Assembly: GCA_012270965.1 (NCBI GenBank)
Contig: JAAXHJ010000046.1
Location: 1 to 32,121, forward strand
Length of the DNA: 32,121 nucleotides
Direction of reading: 5' to 3'
Source: Candidatus Palauibacter poriticola
Lineage (GTDB): Bacteria > Gemmatimonadota > Gemmatimonadetes > Palauibacterales > Palauibacteraceae
Under the pieces are notes generated by a model, which was given only the letters and a program-made list of their open reading frames with translations, was not told the DNA's origin and did not search any database. This document shows positions 8,051-16,514 of the stretch, piece by piece. How positions within the stretch are numbered: the first letter of the stretch is position 1; each line of letters begins with the position of its first letter. Both the position numbers and the translations under genes were made by a program.

Positions 8051-8071
8051 CCCCCGGGGCCACCAGAACGA
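8002..8071 (+). repeat. 27-bp repeat crossing the lapA stop codon
   Basis: The 16-mer GGGCCCGCCGGAACGA begins at 8002 and 8029, and a diverged copy begins at 8056, a period of 27 bp. The lapA stop codon TAG (8048-8050) falls between the second and third copies. The array therefore extends from coding into non-coding sequence. Confidence 0.85.
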
Positions 8072-8194
8072 TCCGTTGATGGACGGTTGACGCCCTCCCG
8101 GAGCGTAGAGGTGTACTCTGCGCCCGGAGGCTGATCGACGCTTCACTCCCCATCCCCACTGCTTCTGACGGCTCTGGCGCTCGCCGCCGGGGAT

Positions 8195-10621
8195 GTGGCC
8201 GGGCTTGCGCTCGCCCCCGCCGGCACCGGCGCTCTCCATGCTCCGGCGGCGATCACGGCGGGACTGTTCTGCGTTGTTGCCGGCTGGGCGACGATGCGGG
8301 CGGCGGGTCGGCCGCGCCTGGGCCGGGTCGCCGGCGTCCCGCCGCGCGCGGCGGTGGGCCTCTCGCTGGCGCTCGCCGCCGTGGCCGGGTTGTTGTCGGG
8401 TCTGGCGAGCGGCACGGCGGCGCGGGGGGCGTGCGTCGTCACGTTGGAGGTGGGCGCGCCGGTCGCGGTCATCGGCACGCTCGCAGACGCGGTGCCGGGG
8501 CGGCAGACGGGGCCGGAGCGGCAGGTGGGGCCGGAGCGGCAGGTGGGGCCGGCCCGGCAGGCGGGGCGGGGTGCTGGCCCGGTCAGGGTGTCGATCCGCG
8601 ACGCCCACATCGTATCGGGGGGGCGAATCTGCCGTCTGGACGCGGTGCGCGCCTTCGTGCGGCCCGGAGCGGGACGGGAAGCGGGCGCGGCGGTGCTCGC
8701 CCGGGGCACATGGCGCCCGGCGGGCGGGACGAACCCGGCAGCGGGGCGAACGCGGCTCCCCCGTCCGCCCGCGACGCTCGGCTGGATCGGCGGCGCGACG
8801 CTGGAGCCCCTGGACGGCCCCGCGAACGCGGTGGGCCCGCACGGCCTCGGCCGCCGGATCATCGAATGGCGCGCAGGGCTGCTCGCCCGCCTCGACGCCC
8901 GGCTCGCCCCCGCGCACCGGGCGATCGGCAAGGCGCTCCTGCTCGCCGACCGCAGCACCCTCGACCCCGCGACGAGGGAGGCGTTCGTCGGGGCCGGGAT
9001 CATCCACCTGCTCGCGATCTCGGGCCTGCACGTCGGCCTCATCGGAGCCTCGCTCTCCTGGCTCATCGGCCTCCGCGTGCGCGGGCCGCGCCGGCTGCTC
9101 TACGCCGCCGCGTGCACGAGCGGCTACGTGTGCCTGATCGGCGCGCCCCCCTCGGCCGTGCGGGCTGCGCTGATGTTCTGGGGCTGGGCGCTCGCCTTCC
9201 GGCGAGCCCGCCCCGCCCGCGTCAGCGATCTGGCGGCGCTCGCGGCGACCCTCGCCATCCTGGCCGACCCGCTCATCGTGACGGATGTGGGTTTTCAGCT
9301 CTCGTTCGCCGGCTTCACCGGCGTCGTGCTCGGGGGCCGCGTGCCGTTGCCGCGCCCGCTCGCCTCACGGCGCCTGCGCGGGATCGGTCGGGCGCTCGCC
9401 GTGAGTTGCGGCGCGTTCCTCGTCACCGCGCCCATCGCGGCCTTCCACTTCGACCGCATCGTCGTCGCCTCGATCCCGGCCAGCGTGGTGGCGGGCGGGG
9501 TGGTGAGTCTCGCGCTTCCAGCCCTCGCCCTCACGCTGCTCCTGCCGTGGGATCTCTGGATGATGTTCGCCGGCGCCGCGGACGTCGCGCTCGCCTGCCT
9601 CGCGGCGATCGCCGCCTTCTTTGCGGGGCTCCCGTTGAGCTGGGCGGGCCCCGGACTTGGCCCCCGCGCGTGGGCGGTCGCGGGCGCGCTCGTCGCCCTC
9701 GCTCTCGACCGGAGGAGCGCTCGACGCGGCCTCGGCGTCCTCGCGGTCGGCGCCGTGCTCGCACTCACCGTCGCCTGGCCCCTCGTCCGAGCCGGCCTCG
9801 ACCGTGGCACGGCGCTCGTCTGCACCCTCGCCGTAGGGCAGGGTGACGCCGCCGTGGTGCGGACCGGCGCCGGCCGATGGCTCGTCTTCGACGCAGGACC
9901 GGGCTCGGCCTTCCGAACGGCCGGCACGGCATCCGGCCCGCCGATGGCCGACGCGGGAGCCCGCGTCGTCGTGCCCTTCCTGCGCGGGAAGGGCGCCCGG
10001 ACCGTGGAGCTGCTCGTCATCTCCCATCCCCACCTCGACCACTACGGCGGCGCCGCGGCGGTGTTCGAGGCCCTCCGGGTCCGTCGCGTGCTCGATCCCG
10101 GCGTCCCGGAGCCCAGCTCCTCCTACCTCGCCTTCCTCGAACGGCTTCAGATGGAGGGCGCTTCCTGGCATGCGCCCCGCGCTGGAGACCGCCTCCGCAT
10201 CGACGATGTCGAACTAGAGATTCTCTGGCCCGAGGGCCCGGCCGGCTCGGACGCGAACGAGGGCTCGCTCTCCTTCCGTCTCACGGTCGGCGGCTTCCGC
10301 TACGTGAACACGGGCGACGCCGGCATCGACGTGGAACGCGAGATCCTGGAGCACCTCGCCCCCAGCCGCCCGGAGACGGATCTCCTCAAGCTCGGACACC
10401 ACGGCAGCCGGACCTCCGGTTCGCTCGAGTGGTTGGAGGCGACGCAGCCGGAGGTCGCCGTGATCTCGGCGGGGATCCGGAACCGGTATGGGCACCCGCA
10501 CGCCGTGACGCTCGCGCGACTCGACTCCGCCCGCGTGCCGCGCGTATGGCGGACGGATCTCGACGGCCCCCTGTGCGTCGAGATCGACGCGCGCGGATGG
10601 AGGATCGTGGACGCGCCTTGA
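8195..10621 (+). CDS. comEC: ComEC/Rec2-type DNA uptake channel protein
   Basis: ComEC carries single-stranded DNA across the inner membrane during transformation. The 808 residues from GTG 8195 contain an N-terminal hydrophobic region, an OB-like soluble part, and the Competence membrane domain with LLAISGLHVGLIGASL. More helices and a C-terminal metallo-beta-lactamase domain follow. That domain has VGQGDAAVV, DAGPG, the SHPHLDHYGG metal motif near residue 611, NTGDAG and LGHHGSRTSGS. The frame is open upstream to 8135 and reads LLLTALALAAGDVAGLALA, a typical first membrane helix. No ATG, GTG or TTG precedes it, so the real start may be CTG near 8159. Four 18-bp repeat units lengthen the soluble part. 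It lies 144 bp after lapA. Confidence 0.92.
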   Translation: MAGLALAPAGTGALHAPAAITAGLFCVVAGWATMRAAGRPRLGRVAGVPPRAAVGLSLALAAVAGLLSGLASGTAARGACVVTLEVGAPVAVIGTLADAVPGRQTGPERQVGPERQVGPARQAGRGAGPVRVSIRDAHIVSGGRICRLDAVRAFVRPGAGREAGAAVLARGTWRPAGGTNPAAGRTRLPRPPATLGWIGGATLEPLDGPANAVGPHGLGRRIIEWRAGLLARLDARLAPAHRAIGKALLLADRSTLDPATREAFVGAGIIHLLAISGLHVGLIGASLSWLIGLRVRGPRRLLYAAACTSGYVCLIGAPPSAVRAALMFWGWALAFRRARPARVSDLAALAATLAILADPLIVTDVGFQLSFAGFTGVVLGGRVPLPRPLASRRLRGIGRALAVSCGAFLVTAPIAAFHFDRIVVASIPASVVAGGVVSLALPALALTLLLPWDLWMMFAGAADVALACLAAIAAFFAGLPLSWAGPGLGPRAWAVAGALVALALDRRSARRGLGVLAVGAVLALTVAWPLVRAGLDRGTALVCTLAVGQGDAAVVRTGAGRWLVFDAGPGSAFRTAGTASGPPMADAGARVVVPFLRGKGARTVELLVISHPHLDHYGGAAAVFEALRVRRVLDPGVPEPSSSYLAFLERLQMEGASWHAPRAGDRLRIDDVELEILWPEGPAGSDANEGSLSFRLTVGGFRYVNTGDAGIDVEREILEHLAPSRPETDLLKLGHHGSRTSGSLEWLEATQPEVAVISAGIRNRYGHPHAVTLARLDSARVPRVWRTDLDGPLCVEIDARGWRIVDAP
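8501..8572 (+). repeat. Four 18-bp tandem units inside comEC
   Basis: Units start at 8501, 8519, 8537 and 8555 and encode RQTGPE, RQVGPE, RQVGPA and RQAGRG. They lie in the predicted periplasmic soluble region before the Competence domain, between LADAVPG and RVSIRDAHIV. Confidence 0.9.
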
Positions 10622-10673
10622 CGCAAAAAACCGCCCCTCCGTAACCTCTTTGCCCACCACCCCCCTCCTTCCG

Positions 10674-10689
10674 CGGAGCCACGGAGCCA
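10674..10689 (+). repeat. 8-bp tandem duplication at the fbp ribosome-binding site
   Basis: CGGAGCCA occurs twice in a row directly before the proposed fbp start at 10692. Each copy holds a GGAG that could act as a Shine-Dalgarno sequence. Only the second is at a workable distance, with GGAG at 10683-10686 and five bases before TTG. Confidence 0.7.
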
Positions 10690-10691
10690 CC

Positions 10692-11693
10692 TTGACCGGA
10701 TCCATCGTCACCGTCGAACACTTCATCGCCGAGCAGGAGCGGGAATACCCCGAGGCCACGGGCGCCTTCACCGACATCCTCCTCCAGATCAGCCTCGCCG
10801 CGAAGGTCATCTCGGCGGCGGTGAATCGCGCCGGACTTATCGACATCCTCGGGGTGAGCGGTGCCGAGAACGTGCACGGCGAGGAAGTGCAGAAGCTGGA
10901 CGATTACGCGAACGATGTCCTCGTGAGCCTGCTGGGGCGGTGCGGCAGCCTGAGCGGCATGGTGTCCGAGGAGGAGGAGGGGTTCGTTCGCGTCCCCGAG
11001 TCACGCGACCCGGGGCCGTACATCATCGCCTTCGACCCGCTCGACGGGAGTTCGAACATCGATGTGAACATCTCCGTGGGGACGATCTTCTCCGTCTACC
11101 GGAAGCGGAGCGACGGACGCACGGTGCGGAGACGCGATCTTCTTCAGCCGGGGTCCGAGCAGGTCGCGGCGGGATACGTTCTGTACGGCTCTTCCACCAT
11201 GCTCGTCTTCACGACGGGCGCGGGCGTTCACGGCTTCACGCTCGACCCGGGGATCGGGGAGTTCCTCCTCTCCTACCGGAACCTGCGCATCCCCGCGCCC
11301 GGCAAGAACATCTACAGCATCAACGAGGCCTACTTCGACAAGTGGACTCCGGGCCAGCAGCGGCTCGTGGAGCGGTTCAGGCGGCCTCCCCGCGACGCGG
11401 TGACGTTCTCCGCGCGCTATGTCGGGTCGATGGTCGCGGACTTCCACCGCACGATCCTCCGGGGGGGGATCTTCATGTACCCGGGGACCGTAACCAAGCC
11501 GGAAGGCAAGCTGCGCCTGCTGTACGAGGTGGCTCCCATGGCCATGATCTGCGAGCAGGCGGGCGGTCGCGCCACGGATGGCCGGCGGCGCATCCTCGAC
11601 ATCAAGCCCGAGGGGCTGCACCACCGCGTGCCGACCTTCCTCGGCACCCCCGCACTCGTGGAGATGGCGGGCCGCTACCTCGCGGAGGACTGA
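10692..11693 (+). CDS. fbp: Class I fructose-1,6-bisphosphatase
   Basis: It removes the 1-phosphate from fructose 1,6-bisphosphate in gluconeogenesis. The metal and substrate site is seen in MVSEEEEGF, FDPLDGSSNID and the following SVGTIFSVY. The phosphate-binding KPEGKLRLLYEVAPMA and EQAGGRA stretches are also intact. From TTG 10692 the product is 333 residues and begins TGSIVTVEHFIAEQE, matching where family members start. A GGAG sits five bases upstream. TTG 10650 would add 14 residues of no family character. The gene is 70 bp after comEC and ends at a strong hairpin terminator facing the convergent receptor gene. Confidence 0.95.
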   Translation: MTGSIVTVEHFIAEQEREYPEATGAFTDILLQISLAAKVISAAVNRAGLIDILGVSGAENVHGEEVQKLDDYANDVLVSLLGRCGSLSGMVSEEEEGFVRVPESRDPGPYIIAFDPLDGSSNIDVNISVGTIFSVYRKRSDGRTVRRRDLLQPGSEQVAAGYVLYGSSTMLVFTTGAGVHGFTLDPGIGEFLLSYRNLRIPAPGKNIYSINEAYFDKWTPGQQRLVERFRRPPRDAVTFSARYVGSMVADFHRTILRGGIFMYPGTVTKPEGKLRLLYEVAPMAMICEQAGGRATDGRRRILDIKPEGLHHRVPTFLGTPALVEMAGRYLAED

Positions 11694-11737
11694 CCCCGAC
11701 GGAAGACGTCGCCTGACCTTCCGCATGTCGGCCCGCG

Positions 11738-11774
11738 CCCGGGATGCCGACGGGAGGCCCGGGATGCCGACGAT
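11738..11774 (+). repeat. 20-bp tandem duplication downstream of fbp
   Basis: CCCGGGATGCCGACG starts at 11738 and again at 11758, a period of 20 bp, which is not a multiple of three. It lies in non-coding DNA between the fbp stop and the terminator hairpin. Confidence 0.8.
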
Positions 11775-11791
11775 GGCGCCGGATGCGCGAA

Positions 11792-11811
11792 AGGGGGCCC
11801 GAAGGCCCCCT
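11792..11811. terminator. Bidirectional hairpin terminator between fbp and the TonB receptor gene
   Basis: AGGGGGCC at 11792-11799 pairs perfectly with GGCCCCCT at 11804-11811 around a CGAA tetraloop. On the minus strand the loop is the very stable TTCG, and TTT follows the stem. It lies between two convergent genes (stops at 11693 and 11857), where a shared terminator is expected. Confidence 0.85.
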
Positions 11812-11856
11812 CTCTCGTGCCCGCTACGGGAGTCGCCGCTCCCGCTCCCTACGGCA

Positions 11857-14800
11857 TCAGAACGAAATCCGCGCCCCGAGCTGAAGCGCCCAGCGCGACA
11901 GGATGTTGTCGATCTGGTACACGTCGTTGATGTCGAGCCCGCCGCTCTCGTCGGTATCGCGCTGCGTGAAGCGGACGACCGGCACGCCCGTTTCCGCATC
12001 GTAACGCCGGAACGACAGGATGGTGGAGGTTCCGAACTGCGTGAAGCGTTGCCGGCCCCACTCCGAGTTCAGGAAGTTCCCGACGTTGATGAAGTCGAGC
12101 GTGACTTGGATGTTCCGGCTGCCCGGCCCGGGAAGCGGCACATCCTGCGCGATGCGCAGGTCGAGACTCCGCACCCAGGGCTCGCGCGACGAGTTCCGGC
12201 CCGCGATCCCGCCGCGGTAGGCGTCCAGTCCCGGAATGTCGCTCACGAACGCGTCCCAGGCGGCGAAGTCCATGCAGCCGCCGCAGTTCGTCTCGAAGAT
12301 CGCGTCATCGGCATCGCCCGGAACGAACGCAAGATCGTTGAACCGGCGGCCGTCGTTGTTCGCGTCCCCGAAGTAGGTCCAGCTGAAGGGCCGCCCCGCG
12401 CGGGCCTCGTAGAACGCGGTGATCGTCGTTCCGACGTTCTCGCTCCAGGCGATGCGCCGCGAGAGGGAGGCGATGATCCGGTGCTTGATCTCGAAGTCCG
12501 CCGTCCCCTCGCCGGGATTGTTGGGGTCGACGCCGATCTCGTTGTACTGGAAGTTCGAGATGGCGCGGCTGGACTGCCCGCTGTTCACGTCCGTGGCGTC
12601 CGTCCACGTGTAGGCGAGACTCCCGAACATGTTCGGCAGGAAGTCGCCGCCGAAGCGCTTTTGCAACTGCGTCGTGAACTGGATCTGGCGCCCCTGGTTC
12701 GTGTTGGCGAGCAGGAAGACGCCGGGCGAAAACTCCCGGTCCACGGGGTCGTCGGAGAAAAGTACGCGACCGTCGCTCGTCCTCCCCTCCGGCCGGATGC
12801 TGAGATCCTGGTAGAGGATGTCGTTGACGTTCTTCGTGTAGATCCCTTCGACCGTGAACACGAGGCCATCGCGCAGTTCGCGGTCGATCCCGACCGTCGT
12901 CCGCCACGCCTGCGGGAACTTGAAGTTCGCGTCGGTAAGATCGACCTCGGTCGTTGCGATCTCCGCGCCGGGCACCGGCACCGGGGTGGGGTCGCCCGTG
13001 AACGGCGGCGGCGTGCAGCCCCGCCACGTGGCGCAGTCGATGCGGATGAAGTCCATCCCCGTGTTCGAGTACTGGTTCGAGAGCCACACGAACGGGTTGC
13101 GGCCCGTGAAGATCCCGGTTCCGCCGCGAATCTGCGTCGTCCGGTCCTCATCGAGCGCCGCATTGAAGCCGAGCCGCGGCGACCACATGACGTTGCCGCT
13201 CGGCACGTCGCTCGTATGCCGGCCCGGGAAGGCGGCCGCGAAGTTCGGATTCTCGAGCGGCGCATCGGGCATCGCCATGATGTCCGCGCGCAGCCCCAGC
13301 GAGACGTTGAATCGATCGCTGAGGTCGATCTGGTCCTGGGCGTAGAAGCCCAACTGCATCGCGCTCCACTCCGCCCTCGGAAACGGGTCCGCGAGCCGCG
13401 AGATCGATGCCCGGTACCGCGTCGCCATCCCGTTGCGGAAGTTGTCGAGCGCGTTCTCGCCGTCGAACTCCCACTGCCCGAAGGCGTCCTGAATGAAGAG
13501 GTTCGAGAACGAGTAGAACTCGTTGTGCGTCCCGAAGGTGAGCGTGTGGTCGCCCCGGAAGAGCGTGAGGTCGTTGGTGATCTCGAACACATCCTGATCG
13601 AGGGCGTTCTGCTGCGAGAAGCGCTCGATCCCGATGGTCACGCTCTCGCTCTCGCCATCGAACGGTTCGATGTCGACCTCGGGGAAGATCGCGAGGTCCG
13701 GCGTCCGCTTGTCCCGCTGACGCTGGTACGAGACGCGGAACATGTTGGCGGAGGCGGCCCCCAGCCGGCTGTCGAGCTGGATCACGGTGGAGTTCGAGAC
13801 GGCGTCGAACGTGTACCCCTGGCCGGGTAGTCCGACCTCCCCGGCGTGGCGGCTGATCCCCCGCTGCGAATTGGCGTTCACATGGTTGTGCCGCACGATG
13901 AGGTGGTTGTTGTCGGACAGGTTGAAGTCCAGGCGCGTGAAGAACTTGAAGTCGTCCGTCTCCCGCTGCAGGCTCTCCTCGAAGCGCCCCGGGTCGTAGT
14001 TGTAGACGGAGTTGGCGATGTCGATGATGTTGTTGATCGTCCCCGCGTCGATATGGTCGATCGTGTTCGTCTGACTGCTGCCGACAAGCCCCAGCGCGAG
14101 CGGGCGGCTCGTCTGCTTGATCTCGCCGCTCGTGAAGAAGTGGATCTTGTCGCGCTGGATCGGCCCGCCCGCGCGGAAGCCCGCCTGCAGTTCGCTGAAG
14201 TCGGAGAGCGGGTTGTCGTCGAGATTGCCGGTGAAGCCCTGGTTCCGCCCGAAGGCGTAGCCCGAGGCGTCGAAGTCGTTCGTCCCGGAACGGGTGACGA
14301 CGTTGATCGAGCCGCCGGTGAAGCCGCCCTGCCGCACGTCGAAGGGCGCGATCGCGACTTGGAACTCCTGCACCGCGTCGAGCGAGATCGGCTGCGAGTT
14401 GGCCTGCCCGCCGGGGGTCCCGCTCGCCGGGAGGCCGAACACGTCGTTGAGGATCGCGCCGTCGACGGAGATGTTGTTGAAGCGGTTGTTCTTTCCGCCG
14501 ATGCTGATCCCGCCGATGTTCTCGCTGCTCCCGATGTTCGTCCCCAGCGCCTGCGGCGTGAGGCGGGCGAAGTCCTGAATGCTGCGGGCGATCGTCGGAA
14601 GGTTCTCGATCTCGCGCGTCGTCACGGTCTGCTGCGGTCCCGTGCGTCCGCTCGAGAGGATCGCGCCGCGTTCCGCCGTGACGGTGATTTCGCCCACGGC
14701 CACGGCCTCGACGGCGAGCACGAAGTCGACGCGCCGGTTCTCGCCCAGCGCGAGGACGAGGGCGTCGGCCGATTCGTCCTGGTAGCCGATGAGCGAGACG

Positions 14801-15066
14801 GAGATCGAGTACGGTCCGCCGACGCGCATGCCGGGGATGTTGAAGCGCCCGTCGCCGCGGGTGAGCGTCGAATAGGATGTCCCGCTGGGGCCGTGCACCG
14901 CGGTGACCACGGCGCTCGAGAGCGGCGCAAGGTCCTGCCCGGTCACGCGCCCGTTAACGGCGGCCGTCGTGACGCCCTGGGCGAGCGCCCCGGACGGCGC
15001 GAACAGCCCGCCGAGGGCCGCGAAGGCGGCGATCGCGGCGGTTCGTGGGGAGAGGTTGTATCTCAT
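11857..15066 (-). CDS. TonB-dependent receptor with carboxypeptidase-regulatory-like N-terminal domain
   Basis: This outer-membrane receptor of 1069 residues should import a ligand with energy from TonB; the ligand cannot be told. The start at ATG 15066 has AGGAG six bases upstream and a clear signal peptide cleaved after SGALA. A CarboxypepD_reg-like domain follows (about 35-110, VNGRVTGQDLAPLSSAVV to LIGYQDES). Next come a TonB-box-like EITVTAERG and a plug domain with IENLPTIARS and NNISVDGA. A long barrel ends in LQLGARISF with the terminal Phe. Two Asp-rich loops, DANNDGRRFND and DTDESGGLDIND, look like calcium-binding turns. Cys pairs occur in DCATWRGC and NCGGC. The gene is 149 bp downstream of the ABC permeases and may share their transcript. 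Confidence 0.93.
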   Translation of the reverse strand: MRYNLSPRTAAIAAFAALGGLFAPSGALAQGVTTAAVNGRVTGQDLAPLSSAVVTAVHGPSGTSYSTLTRGDGRFNIPGMRVGGPYSISVSLIGYQDESADALVLALGENRRVDFVLAVEAVAVGEITVTAERGAILSSGRTGPQQTVTTREIENLPTIARSIQDFARLTPQALGTNIGSSENIGGISIGGKNNRFNNISVDGAILNDVFGLPASGTPGGQANSQPISLDAVQEFQVAIAPFDVRQGGFTGGSINVVTRSGTNDFDASGYAFGRNQGFTGNLDDNPLSDFSELQAGFRAGGPIQRDKIHFFTSGEIKQTSRPLALGLVGSSQTNTIDHIDAGTINNIIDIANSVYNYDPGRFEESLQRETDDFKFFTRLDFNLSDNNHLIVRHNHVNANSQRGISRHAGEVGLPGQGYTFDAVSNSTVIQLDSRLGAASANMFRVSYQRQRDKRTPDLAIFPEVDIEPFDGESESVTIGIERFSQQNALDQDVFEITNDLTLFRGDHTLTFGTHNEFYSFSNLFIQDAFGQWEFDGENALDNFRNGMATRYRASISRLADPFPRAEWSAMQLGFYAQDQIDLSDRFNVSLGLRADIMAMPDAPLENPNFAAAFPGRHTSDVPSGNVMWSPRLGFNAALDEDRTTQIRGGTGIFTGRNPFVWLSNQYSNTGMDFIRIDCATWRGCTPPPFTGDPTPVPVPGAEIATTEVDLTDANFKFPQAWRTTVGIDRELRDGLVFTVEGIYTKNVNDILYQDLSIRPEGRTSDGRVLFSDDPVDREFSPGVFLLANTNQGRQIQFTTQLQKRFGGDFLPNMFGSLAYTWTDATDVNSGQSSRAISNFQYNEIGVDPNNPGEGTADFEIKHRIIASLSRRIAWSENVGTTITAFYEARAGRPFSWTYFGDANNDGRRFNDLAFVPGDADDAIFETNCGGCMDFAAWDAFVSDIPGLDAYRGGIAGRNSSREPWVRSLDLRIAQDVPLPGPGSRNIQVTLDFINVGNFLNSEWGRQRFTQFGTSTILSFRRYDAETGVPVVRFTQRDTDESGGLDINDVYQIDNILSRWALQLGARISF

Positions 15067-15072
15067 GGCGTA

Positions 15073-15077
15073 CTCCT
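15073..15077 (-). promoter_or_regulatory. Shine-Dalgarno AGGAG fixing the TonB receptor start
   Basis: Read on the minus strand, AGGAG precedes ATG 15066 by six bases. It settles the start against the open frame that extends to 15315 through the permease end. Confidence 0.8.
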
Positions 15078-15171
15078 GCTTGTGAGAGGGCGAATCCGAG
15101 GCTTCGTGCGCCCGGGCTCCTGCTCCGGAACGTCGCTCTCGAATGTAATGGCGGCCGGCGGTTTGCGTAAC

Positions 15172-15214
15172 GGGTACGGAAGGCCGAGCGGGCACGGAGG
15201 GTCGGCCGGGCACG
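15172..15214 (-). repeat. 18-bp tandem units just after the permease stop
   Basis: Units lie at 15172-15189 and 15190-15207, with a partial third at 15208-15214. They begin GGGTACGG, GGGCACGG and GGGCACG on the plus strand. They follow the permease stop codon (15216-15218) directly on the minus strand. Confidence 0.75.
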
Positions 15215-15215
15215 A

Positions 15216-16460
15216 TTATTCGTACCTCAGCGACTCCACCGGATCGAGGCGGGCGGCCTTGCGCGCCGGGAGGATGCCGGCCACCAGACCGATCGCCATG
15301 AGGATCGCCGCGCACACGGCGGCGATGGGGGCGGAGAGCTTCGGGTTGACGATGTATTGCAGGGCCGGGTCGTCGATCGGCATGGCATCGATGCCGGTCA
15401 CGAGGAGCGCGGCGATGGCGAGCCCCGCGAGACCCCCGCCGACGGCGATGAGGACCGCTTCGAAGAGGAACTGGCTCACGATGTGCCGTTTCCTCGCGCC
15501 GACGGCGAGCTTGACGCCGATCTCGCGCGTCCGTTCCCGCACCACGACGTACATGATGTTCGCGACCCCGACCCCGGCCACGATCAGCGTGAAGGCGCCC
15601 ACCAGTCCGAGAAAAATCTGAATCCCGAGCCCGATCTGGCCCACGATCCTTTCGTCCTCGATGAAGTCCCAGATGGCGAGCGCCCGCTCGTCGGTCGCCG
15701 CGAACCGGTAGCGGCCGCCCAGCACCCGGTACAACTCCCGCTTGGCGACCGCCGCGTCCCTCACGTCGCGAGGCCGCAGGAGCAGGTGGTTCACGAACTC
15801 CTGGCCGTAGATGCTCCGGAAGGTGGAGGCCGGGATCACGGCCCGATCCTCGTCCGGCCCGTTGTTGCTCGAGTCCTGGAACTTCGACTCCATCACGCCG
15901 ATCACGCGGAACGGAAGCCCGTCCAGCGTCACCGTGCGTCCCACGGGCGGCGCGTCGCCGAACAGGCGCTCGGCGATATCGTCTCCGAGGAAGAGGACGC
16001 GCCGCTTCTCATCGATGTCGCGCTGGTTGATGAACCGGCCGCCCGGAGCGGGGAACATGCGCCGCAACTCGGAGAAGACCGGGTTCACGCCCTCCATGTA
16101 GGTCGTCGTCTGGCTCTCCCCCACCTTCAGGTGCGTCCGGCCCCGGCCGTACGAGGGACTGCCCATTTCGAACTCCGGCACCGCCCGCAGCAGCAGGTCC
16201 AAGTCGTCCTCCCGCAGCCTGATCCGCCGACCCTTCGAGAGCCCCTCGTGCTCCACGCTCGTCTGGCCGCCGTAGACCATGAAGATGCGCTCGCCGGCGT
16301 TGAGCAGCCCCACCGAGAACTGGTTCCGGAGTCCCTGTCCGAACGCGAGCAGGAGGACGATCGAGATCGTCCCCCACACCACGGCAAAGATCGTGAGGAA
16401 GGCGCGCGTCTTCTGGGCTCGCAGGTCGCCGAGGAACTCTTCGAGGAGGATCTTCCACAT
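15216..16460 (-). CDS. MacB-like ABC transporter permease (second of two)
   Basis: The 414-residue inner-membrane protein starts MWKILLEEFLGDLRAQKTRAF and has a first helix at about 20-42. A large periplasmic MacB_PCD domain follows, and three C-terminal helices carry the FtsX signature GVGVANIMYVVVRERTREIG. It ends GILPARKAARLDPVESLRYE, typical of the family. There is no nucleotide-binding domain, so a separate ATPase is needed. It lies 54 bp after the other permease and shares its domain layout, so the two probably form a heterodimer. The likely role is export or mechanotransmission across the envelope together with the adaptor; the substrate is unknown. Confidence 0.92.
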   Translation of the reverse strand: MWKILLEEFLGDLRAQKTRAFLTIFAVVWGTISIVLLLAFGQGLRNQFSVGLLNAGERIFMVYGGQTSVEHEGLSKGRRIRLREDDLDLLLRAVPEFEMGSPSYGRGRTHLKVGESQTTTYMEGVNPVFSELRRMFPAPGGRFINQRDIDEKRRVLFLGDDIAERLFGDAPPVGRTVTLDGLPFRVIGVMESKFQDSSNNGPDEDRAVIPASTFRSIYGQEFVNHLLLRPRDVRDAAVAKRELYRVLGGRYRFAATDERALAIWDFIEDERIVGQIGLGIQIFLGLVGAFTLIVAGVGVANIMYVVVRERTREIGVKLAVGARKRHIVSQFLFEAVLIAVGGGLAGLAIAALLVTGIDAMPIDDPALQYIVNPKLSAPIAAVCAAILMAIGLVAGILPARKAARLDPVESLRYE

Positions 16461-16514
16461 GAACTCAGACCGTCGCCGGAGCGGGGGCTGCCGGCGGCCC
16501 GCGGCCCAACTCGC

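Noticed and set aside
4883..8071. The coding repeats as copies of one mobile repeat family
   Set aside because: Unit sequences and lengths differ from gene to gene and resemble only their neighbours in the same array, so they are local duplications and not transposed copies.
11578..13830. A 750-residue open frame on the plus strand opposite the TonB receptor gene
   Set aside because: It is rich in Arg, Val and Asp without any domain, and lies fully antisense to a receptor with a clear signal peptide, plug and barrel. High GC makes such long mirror frames common.
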